From CAZWSE01 sp964636575 (lineage in GTDB: Bacteria > Pseudomonadota > Alphaproteobacteria > Rhodobacterales > Rhodobacteraceae): a DNA stretch of 11,090 bases. Position 1 is the stretch's first letter, and each line of letters starts with the position of its first letter. The position numbers and the translations under genes are program-made. This document shows positions 6,001-11,090 of the stretch, piece by piece. A model generated the notes under the pieces. The model saw nothing but the letters and a program-made list of their open reading frames with translations, ran no database searches and was not told where the DNA came from. The stretch spans positions 1 to 11,090 of the forward strand of contig CAZWSE010000105.1 of assembly GCA_964636575.1 (NCBI GenBank), read 5' to 3'.

Positions 6001-7746
6001 TCAGGCGCGGGCGGCATCTTCCAAACGCAGTTGCACCGACCGGCGACCTTGCCACTGATTGATCTCTAAACGGCCCGCCAAATGAAAACGCGCACCGCCG
6101 TGGTTCAACAATGCAGGCCCCAAAGGCCCATCAAAAGCGCCAAAGGAAATGGCATCGATTTTGGCACCCATCCCGTCACTGAACGACAGCTTCAAATGGC
6201 TCTCGCCCACGGGCTTGGCAAAGGTGATCTGAACATCAGCAAACGCATAGCGCGGCCCCGGTGCACCCGCACCATAGGGGCCAGCGCGGTCAATTTGCTC
6301 AATCAGCTCAACACTTGCGCCACTTGGCATCAAGGCACCGTCCAATCGCAAATCGGCAGGGCCAAGATCGCCGGCACCCTGTTTGCCCAAAAGCTCTGAC
6401 AGACGGGCCATAGCAGGCTCAATCTTGGCTTCCTCAACGGTCAGACCTGCGGCCATCTTATGCCCGCCGCCCTTGATCAACAGACCTTCAGCCGCCAGCT
6501 TCTGGATCGACGCGCCCAAATCGATCTTTCCCAAAGACCGGCCCGATCCTTTGCCAATCCCGTCCTCAATCCCGATGACAATGGCGGGGCGGTTGGTGGC
6601 TTCCTTCAGTCTTGCAGCGACAATACCCACAACGCCGGGGTGCCAGCCGTCTGCGGCGGCCCACACCAAGGGGGCGTCTGTGCCACGGGTCTCGGCCTGT
6701 TCCAATGCAGCGGCGCGCACGGCAGCTTCTACATCGCGGCGCTCTGTATTCAACAAATCCAGCTTCTCGGCCAAGGCTGCCGCCTCATGCGGATCATCGG
6801 TCGACAGCAATCGCGCGCCCAGATCAGCCTGCCCAATCCGACCGCCTGCATTGACGCGCGGCCCAAGCATAAAGCCCAAATGATAGGTGTTCGGCGCGGC
6901 ATCCATACGGGCCACGTCCGACAGGGCCACAATGCCCGCACGGGCGCGGCGGGCCATGACCTTGAGGCCTTGGACAACCAAAGCGCGGTTCGCCCCGATC
7001 AAAGGGGCAACATCAGCGACTGTGGCCAAAGCCACCAGATCGAGCATGGCCATCAGATCAGGGCCTTTTTGTCCGGCCTCGCGCAACTGACGACCGGCTT
7101 CAACCAGCATCAAGAACACGACGCCCGCCGCACAAAGATAGCCCAGATCGCCGGTTTCATCCTGACGGTTCGGGTTCACAATGGCATGGGCATCGGGCAA
7201 GGTCTCGCCGCCCAAGTGGTGATCGAGAACAATGACATCAGCACCGACCGCGGCAGCAATCGGGCCATGAGACAGGGTGCCACAATCGACACAAATGATC
7301 AGATCATGGTCGCGGGCCAAAGCAGACATAGCCGCATCATTGGGGCCATAGCCTTCATCGATACGGTCGGGCACATACAAGGTTGCTTGCAAACCCATTT
7401 GGCGCAGCCAGACTATGATCAGCGCGGCAGAGCTGCCACCGTCCACATCATAGTCCGCAAAAACAGCAATCCGCGCGCGGGCTGACACGGCCTCCAAAAA
7501 GCGGGCGGCGGCCTTTTCCATATCCTTCATCAAACGGGGATCAGGTAGCAAATCGCGAAGCTGCGGGGACAAAAACGCAGGGGCCTCCTCAATGCTCACA
7601 CCGCGACGGGTCAGAATCTGGCACAACGGCAAAGGCAAGGTGGTCTCTTGGGCCATGGCCTCCGCCATACGGGCGGTCTCAGCGGCAGGGCCAACCCAAT
7701 GGCGGCCCGTCAAAGACTGTTCGACCCCCAAAAACCCTAGGCCCAT
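6001..7746 (-). CDS. recJ: Single-stranded-DNA-specific 5'-3' exonuclease RecJ
   Basis: RecJ degrades single-stranded DNA 5' to 3' in recombination, mismatch and stalled-fork repair. The 581-residue protein shows the DHH phosphoesterase motifs in order: ADYDVDG (97-103), CVDCG (152-156), DHH (175-177) and ATVADVAPL (241-249). The DHHA1 domain follows, with HPGVVGIVAARL (369-380) and GGGHKMAAG (426-434), and then an OB-like C-terminal region. All Mn2+-binding acidic and histidine positions of the family appear intact. I chose the ATG at 7746 because AAAGGG stands 7 bases before it and the protein then begins in RecJ style (residues 8-20 contain SLTGRHWVGP). A longer frame to 7836 would add a Cys-rich, RecJ-unlike leader overlapping hom. 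The gene is 43 bases downstream of hom and presumably in the same operon. Confidence 0.96.
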   Translation of the reverse strand: MGLGFLGVEQSLTGRHWVGPAAETARMAEAMAQETTLPLPLCQILTRRGVSIEEAPAFLSPQLRDLLPDPRLMKDMEKAAARFLEAVSARARIAVFADYDVDGGSSAALIIVWLRQMGLQATLYVPDRIDEGYGPNDAAMSALARDHDLIICVDCGTLSHGPIAAAVGADVIVLDHHLGGETLPDAHAIVNPNRQDETGDLGYLCAAGVVFLMLVEAGRQLREAGQKGPDLMAMLDLVALATVADVAPLIGANRALVVQGLKVMARRARAGIVALSDVARMDAAPNTYHLGFMLGPRVNAGGRIGQADLGARLLSTDDPHEAAALAEKLDLLNTERRDVEAAVRAAALEQAETRGTDAPLVWAAADGWHPGVVGIVAARLKEATNRPAIVIGIEDGIGKGSGRSLGKIDLGASIQKLAAEGLLIKGGGHKMAAGLTVEEAKIEPAMARLSELLGKQGAGDLGPADLRLDGALMPSGASVELIEQIDRAGPYGAGAPGPRYAFADVQITFAKPVGESHLKLSFSDGMGAKIDAISFGAFDGPLGPALLNHGGARFHLAGRLEINQWQGRRSVQLRLEDAARA

Positions 7747-7753
7747 GCCTTTA

Positions 7754-7759
7754 CCCTTT
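7754..7759 (-). promoter_or_regulatory. Ribosome binding site that fixes the recJ start
   Basis: The minus-strand AAAGGG lies 7 bases upstream of the ATG at 7746, in the 43-base gap between hom and recJ. It supports the shorter recJ start over the in-frame upstream ATG at 7836. Confidence 0.65.
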
Positions 7760-7789
7760 TGCAAATACTCACAGCAACAAAGGCCACAT

Positions 7790-9079
7790 TCAGACGCTTT
7801 CAATCCGCAGGGCAACGGGGTCGGCGGCCACAACATCTGTCTTTGAAATCGCAGCCAGTGCCTCGTCCAAAGCAGCGCGGGTCGTCTTATGGGTGACGAT
7901 CAGCACAGGCGCCTCGGCCTCTGAATGACCATACTGGCGCATCCGGTCGATGCTGATACCAGAGGCCCCAAGACTTGTCGCGATCTGCGCCAAGGCACCC
8001 GGTTTGTCGACCAAAGTCAGACGCAGGTAATAAGGGGCAGGCAGCACCGACACAGCCCGATCCGCCGTGGCAAGGGTAGTCGCAGGCTGGCCAAAGGTCG
8101 GCAAACGGACCCCGCGGGCAATATCAATGATGTCGGACATCACAGCACTCGCAGTCGGGCCTTCACCGGCACCGGCACCGCGCAGCACAATCTGGCCCAC
8201 GGAATCGCCTTCCAAAATGACCATATTCGTGCCGCCATCCAACTGACCCAAAGGCGAGGTCACGGGCACAAGACAGGGCTGCATGCGTTGCTCCAGCCCA
8301 CGTCCGGTCTTTTGGGCCACGCCAAGCAGCTTGATCTTGTACCCCATGTCAGCGGCTTGGGTGATGTCATCCAAAGTGACATGCTGAATGCCCTCAATCT
8401 CGATCCCGTCGAAATCAACCTTGGTGCCAAAAGCAATCGACGACAGCAGGGCCAGCTTATGGGCCGCATCAATGCCGCCCACATCCAAATTCGGGTCAGC
8501 TTCGAGAAATCCCAGCTTGTCGGCCTCCTCAAACAAAGCGTTGTAGCCCAGCCCAGCGGCCTCCATGCGGGTCAGGATATAGTTGCAGGTGCCGTTCATG
8601 ACGCCCATGACACGGGTGATCTCATTGCCGGCCAACCCTTCGGTCAGGGCTTTGATCACAGGAATGCCGCCCGCAACTGCGGCCTCAAAGCGGATCACAA
8701 GATCCTTGGCTTCGGCAGCTTCGGCCAAAGCTTGGCCGTGCAGGGCAAGCATTGCTTTGTTGGCAGTGACGACGTCCTTACCCGCGGCCAAGGCGGCCTC
8801 GGTCGCGGCCTTGGCAGGGCCATCGCTGCCGCCCATCAGCTCGACAAAAACATCCACATCGTCGCGGGTGGCAAGGGCAACGGGGTCATCCTCCCAAGCA
8901 TAGCTCGACAGGGATACGCCCCGGTCTTTGTCCTTGGTGCGGGCAGAAACAGCGCTGATCTCAACAGGGCGGCCACTGCGGGCTTCCAGTAAAGCAGCCT
9001 GCTTGCGGATGATTTTGACAACCCCGATCCCGACAGTTCCAAGGCCAGCAATGCCAAGACGAAGAGGGGAAGCGGCCAT
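7790..9079 (-). CDS. hom: Homoserine dehydrogenase (monofunctional, ACT domain)
   Basis: It reduces aspartate 4-semialdehyde to homoserine with NAD(P)H, the branch point to threonine and methionine, in the cytoplasm. The 429-residue length is normal for the monofunctional bacterial form. Features are the N-terminal Rossmann motif GIAGLGTVGIGVV (9-21), TANKAML (105-111), MNGTCNYILTRM (161-172), and the catalytic segment EADPNLDVGGIDAAHKLALL (193-212) with Asp204 and the catalytic lysine candidate Lys208. An ACT domain runs from about 350 to 429 (starting YLRLTLVDKPGALAQIA) and is the usual site of feedback by threonine. AAAGGA stands 7 bases before the ATG. The upstream 102 bases to the lipoprotein gene show no attenuator or riboswitch I can recognise. 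recJ follows 43 bases downstream. In related genomes a class II FBPase gene often sits between the two; it is missing here. Confidence 0.97.
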   Translation of the reverse strand: MAASPLRLGIAGLGTVGIGVVKIIRKQAALLEARSGRPVEISAVSARTKDKDRGVSLSSYAWEDDPVALATRDDVDVFVELMGGSDGPAKAATEAALAAGKDVVTANKAMLALHGQALAEAAEAKDLVIRFEAAVAGGIPVIKALTEGLAGNEITRVMGVMNGTCNYILTRMEAAGLGYNALFEEADKLGFLEADPNLDVGGIDAAHKLALLSSIAFGTKVDFDGIEIEGIQHVTLDDITQAADMGYKIKLLGVAQKTGRGLEQRMQPCLVPVTSPLGQLDGGTNMVILEGDSVGQIVLRGAGAGEGPTASAVMSDIIDIARGVRLPTFGQPATTLATADRAVSVLPAPYYLRLTLVDKPGALAQIATSLGASGISIDRMRQYGHSEAEAPVLIVTHKTTRAALDEALAAISKTDVVAADPVALRIESV

Positions 9080-9181
9080 AGGGAATTCCTTTGATGTATT
9101 GGATCAGGTCTGTTGCGTTCCGCGTCTAAACCGTTCGGGCGGACCTTGCAATCAATCGGCAGGCATCAGTGCACGGTAAAT

Positions 9182-9496
9182 CTACCCGTCGGCGCGGGCC
9201 ACGCCGGTGGTCATGCGGCTGCGGGTCTGACTGTCCACCACACCCCGACGCAAACGATCGGCGCGGGACTTCAGACGGGCCACACGGGCATTGATCGCGC
9301 CGGTTGTGGCCTGCGCATCGGTGCTTGTCGCGTCAATATTTGCCAGCAAGGGTTCCAGCGGCACAAGGGCAGGGTAATCAGCGGCCTCGGCGTTTGCAGG
9401 TACGGTCCCGTCAAGGGCGGGAAACTGGGTGCAAGCCACCGCAGACAGGGCCAAACCGCAGGCCAAAACAAGACGGACAGAGGAACGCAAAACCAT
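9182..9496 (-). CDS. Small putative lipoprotein, function unknown
   Basis: With the ATG at 9496 the product is 104 residues. MVLRSSVRLV leads into a short hydrophobic core (LACGLALSAVA) and Cys22, giving an AVAC lipobox. The -3 Ala is less usual than Leu, so signal peptidase II cleavage is probable but not certain. The mature part begins CTQFPALDG, has YPALVPLEPLL at 41-51, and ends in a basic, possibly coiled helix (about 66-86, NARVARLKSRADRLRR). I cannot assign it to a named family. The frame stays open upstream to 9598, but that leader would run through the regulator's promoter and has no signal-peptide character. A purine tract (AAGGGG) lies almost against the ATG, closer than a normal ribosome site. 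The gene diverges from the TetR gene and may share its control; hom is 102 bases downstream on the same strand. Confidence 0.65.
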   Translation of the reverse strand: MVLRSSVRLVLACGLALSAVACTQFPALDGTVPANAEAADYPALVPLEPLLANIDATSTDAQATTGAINARVARLKSRADRLRRGVVDSQTRSRMTTGVARADG

Positions 9497-9500
9497 ACCC

Positions 9501-9506
9501 CTTATA
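9501..9506 (-). promoter_or_regulatory. Candidate -10 element of the lipoprotein gene
   Basis: On the minus strand TATAAG (5 of 6 to TATAAT) ends 4 bases before the ATG at 9496. If used, transcription would begin at or very near the start codon, giving a leaderless or nearly leaderless mRNA. The only -35-like hexamer (TTGCGC) is about 20 bp away, longer than ideal. Confidence 0.25.
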
Positions 9507-9540
9507 ATGCGCGACTGCGCGGCCACGCGCAAGGACAGCC

Positions 9541-9568
9541 TTGATCTGAACGGCTGTTCAGATAGCAT
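9541..9568 (+). promoter_or_regulatory. Candidate promoter of the TetR-family gene
   Basis: TTGATC (9541-9546, 4 of 6) and TAGCAT (9563-9568, 4 of 6) are separated by 16 bp. The operator palindrome fills the space between them. A start site 6-7 bases past the -10 would fall at the ATG, so the message may be leaderless; no Shine-Dalgarno sequence is visible before 9575. Confidence 0.45.
9544..9563. promoter_or_regulatory. Operator palindrome, likely TetR autoregulatory site
   Basis: ATCTGAAC-GGCT-GTTCAGAT: two perfect 8-bp inverted arms around a 4-base spacer, 11 bases before the regulator's ATG. Size, symmetry and position between -35 and -10 fit a TetR-family dimer site that would block RNA polymerase. 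It also lies about 50 bases upstream of the divergent lipoprotein ATG, so one site could govern both genes. Confidence 0.7.
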
Positions 9569-9577
9569 GGCGCCATG
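9566..9577. repeat. Perfect 12-bp palindrome over the TetR start codon
   Basis: CATGGCGCCATG reads identically on both strands and includes the regulator's ATG (9575-9577) plus a second, out-of-frame ATG at 9567. It begins 2 bases after the operator. It may be chance, a second weak operator element, or a structure affecting initiation. Confidence 0.5.
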
Positions 9578-10159
9578 GCACGCACCCAAGGTTCGCACTC
9601 AGACATCACAGGCCCCAAGATCAGGGCCAGCGCCGAAGCGCTCTTTGCGCGGCACGGCTATGCGGCAGTCTCGATGCGTCAGATCGCGAAAGAGGTCGGG
9701 GTGCAGGCGGGCGCGCTCTACAACTACACGCCCGACAAACAAAGCCTGCTCTTTGATCTGATGCACAGCCATATGGATCAATTGCTTGACGAGACGACTT
9801 TAGAAGCAGTCGAAAACCCATTGGAAACGCTAGAAAAATTCGTGCGCTTTCACATCGCGTTCCACCATGCACGCCCCGATGCAGTCTTCATCGCCTATAT
9901 GGAATTGCGCAACCTGACGCCCGAAAACTTCGCAGTGATCGAAGCGCAGCGGCGCACCTATGAGGACAGGTTGGAACAAATTCTACAGGCCGGACAGGCA
10001 AAGCGCGTCTTTGCGGTGCAAGACGCGAAAGTGGCCAGCTACGCGGTGATTGCGATGCTGACAGGGGTGAACACATGGTTCCGCGCCGAAGGCAGATTGT
10101 CGCTGATCGAAGTGCAAGGCATCTATTGGGACATGGTGCGCAAGATCGTGGCGGCATAG
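9575..10159 (+). CDS. TetR/AcrR-family transcriptional regulator
   Basis: A 194-residue one-component repressor. The N-terminal DNA-binding domain (about 12-60) has the helix IRASAEALFARHGYAAVSMRQIA's turn into the recognition unit MRQIAKEVGVQAGALYNYTPDK (from about 34), as in other TetR proteins. The all-helical C-terminal part carries the ligand pocket and dimer face; its segment TGVNTWFRAEGRLS resembles the KstR2-like subgroup that often controls acyl-CoA or lipid degradation, which is only a hint. The ligand is unknown. The operator palindrome just upstream implies autorepression. It diverges from the lipoprotein gene and converges on the pirin gene, with 18 bases between stop codons. ATG 9575 is the only sensible start although no ribosome site precedes it. 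Confidence 0.92.
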   Translation: MARTQGSHSDITGPKIRASAEALFARHGYAAVSMRQIAKEVGVQAGALYNYTPDKQSLLFDLMHSHMDQLLDETTLEAVENPLETLEKFVRFHIAFHHARPDAVFIAYMELRNLTPENFAVIEAQRRTYEDRLEQILQAGQAKRVFAVQDAKVASYAVIAMLTGVNTWFRAEGRLSLIEVQGIYWDMVRKIVAA

Positions 10160-10177
10160 GCGCGACGAGGCAATCCA

Positions 10178-11089
10178 CTAATGCGCAGGCTTGATAAACG
10201 TCCCGTTGTTCAAATCGCGCATCGCTTGTTGCAGTTCGGCTTGGGTGTTCATTACGATGGGGCCGTGCCATGCGACAGGCTCTTCAATCGGCGCGCCTGA
10301 AATCAGCAAAAACCGGATACCTTCAGGGCCAGCCTGAACCGTAACCTCATCGCCCGTGCCAAACCGGATCAAGGTGCGGTCACCAGACATATCACGAATG
10401 TTGACCTCCTGACCGGCGATTTCTTTTTCCAGCAGAACGCCCGTGGGGGCTGACGCATCCGCAAAAGCCCCAGCGCCTTCAAAGACATAGGCAAAGGCGC
10501 GACGATAGGTGTCGATCTTAAACGTCTTTTTGACGCCCGCAGGCACAAAGACATCCAGATACTGCGGATCAGCGGCAATGCCATCCACAGGGCCTGTTTT
10601 GCCCCAAAACGTGCCGACAATGACCTTCACAGTGGTGCCATCATCGTCAGTGATCACGGGGATATCTTTTGACGCCACATCCTGATAGCGCGGCGCGGTC
10701 ATCTTCTGCGCGCTTGGCAGATTGCCCCAAAGCTGAAAGCCATGCATTTGTCCCGCCGCATCGCCGTGGGGCATTTCCTGGTGCAAAATACCCGATCCAG
10801 CCGTCATCCACTGCACGTCACCCGCACCCAGCGTGCCGATGTTGCCCAGTGAATCCCCGTGTTCGATGGTGCCCGACAGCATATAGGTGATCGTCTCGAT
10901 CCCGCGATGGGGGTGCCATGGAAAGCCTTTGATGAAATCCACAGGCCGTTCATTGCGAAAGTCGTCAAACAGCAAAAAGGGGTCAAGCTCGGACGGGTCC
11001 TGAAACCCGAAGGCACGGTGCAATTTGACGCCTGCGCCTTCCATCGTGGGTTGGGCGGCGCGGGTCTCTAGGATTGGGCGTAGCGACAT
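10178..11089 (-). CDS. Pirin-family protein (bicupin)
   Basis: A 303-residue bicupin with the pirin N-domain at about 1-130 and the pirin C-domain after about 180. The metal site is complete: His59 and His61 in HPHRGIET, His103 and Glu105 in GILHQEMPH, equivalent to the iron ligands of human pirin and E. coli YhhW. Some bacterial pirins have quercetin 2,3-dioxygenase activity and others bind metabolic enzymes such as pyruvate dehydrogenase; which applies here cannot be read from sequence. The C-terminal ISGAPIEEPVAWHGPIVMNT is typical of the family. The ATG sits 1 base from the window edge, so its ribosome site and promoter are not visible, but MSLRPI followed by a pirin-like sequence makes it a likely true start. 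It converges on the TetR gene. Confidence 0.93.
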   Translation of the reverse strand: MSLRPILETRAAQPTMEGAGVKLHRAFGFQDPSELDPFLLFDDFRNERPVDFIKGFPWHPHRGIETITYMLSGTIEHGDSLGNIGTLGAGDVQWMTAGSGILHQEMPHGDAAGQMHGFQLWGNLPSAQKMTAPRYQDVASKDIPVITDDDGTTVKVIVGTFWGKTGPVDGIAADPQYLDVFVPAGVKKTFKIDTYRRAFAYVFEGAGAFADASAPTGVLLEKEIAGQEVNIRDMSGDRTLIRFGTGDEVTVQAGPEGIRFLLISGAPIEEPVAWHGPIVMNTQAELQQAMRDLNNGTFIKPAH

Positions 11090-11090
11090 T

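Noticed and set aside
6460..7485. Long open frame (341 codons) on the + strand opposite recJ
   Set aside because: It is antisense to a gene with complete RecJ motifs. Its translation is rich in Gln, His, Arg and Gly, as expected from the complement of GC-biased codons, and shows no domain.
7744..7836. Earlier in-frame ATG for recJ, giving 611 residues
   Set aside because: The extra 30 residues are Cys-rich and unlike RecJ, they overlap the end of hom, and a good ribosome site stands before the ATG at 7746.
7925..8992. Long open frame (355 codons) on the + strand opposite hom
   Set aside because: Same reasoning: a complement shadow of homoserine dehydrogenase with low-complexity composition and no recognisable motif or ribosome site.
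9093..9181. Attenuator or riboswitch in front of hom
   Set aside because: No leader peptide with repeated Thr/Ile/Met codons, no known riboswitch core and no terminator hairpin are visible.
9497..9598. Upstream extension of the lipoprotein frame to 138 residues
   Set aside because: It would cover the operator and overlap the TetR gene, and would bury the signal peptide and lipobox inside the protein.

Overview
The window reads as chromosomal DNA from an alphaproteobacterium, most likely a marine Rhodobacterales (Roseobacter-group) species. The reasons are the GC-rich coding style, the secreted RTX protein with a LamG-like lectin domain, the hom-recJ-tRNA-Glu arrangement, and the family flavour of the sulfatase and YfcG proteins. 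This placement is an inference from memory of such genomes, with no search behind it. Coding density is very high and no gene-free stretch exceeds about 160 bases. I see no insertion sequence, CRISPR array, prophage gene or plasmid function.

Layout, left to right. (1) 3-1358 (+) is the 3' part of a gene for a secreted calcium-binding RTX protein: LamG-like domain, Glu/Val/Pro-rich linker, RTX nonapeptides and a type I secretion C-terminus. It is closed by a strong hairpin terminator. (2) 1519-4869 (+) is a three-gene run: class I fructose-1,6-bisphosphatase, a YfcG-type glutathione-dependent disulfide oxidoreductase whose ATG abuts the upstream stop, and a sulfatase/phosphonate monoester hydrolase-like enzyme. 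(3) 4874-9079 (-) reads leftward as hom, recJ, tRNA-Glu(UUC) and a PfkB fructokinase-like gene. (4) 9182-9496 (-) is a small lipoprotein gene. It diverges from a TetR-family regulator (9575-10159, +) that carries a near-perfect 20-bp operator palindrome in its own promoter. (5) 10178-11089 (-) is a pirin with all four metal ligands.

Functional links. FBPase and the fructokinase-like enzyme both deliver fructose 6-phosphate, for gluconeogenesis and fructose entry respectively, but they lie on opposite strands and are not an operon. hom (threonine/methionine synthesis) and recJ (recombination repair) are housekeeping genes that share a transcript by position. The TetR gene looks autorepressed; its targets could include the divergent lipoprotein gene, and the convergent pirin gene is not obviously one. 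The window is mostly ordinary core genome. The points that repay a second look are the TetR operator/palindrome cluster with a possibly leaderless start, the odd fbp-yfcG-hydrolase cluster, the absence of a class II FBPase gene between hom and recJ, and the RTX protein's linker. I found no convincing new multi-gene system.
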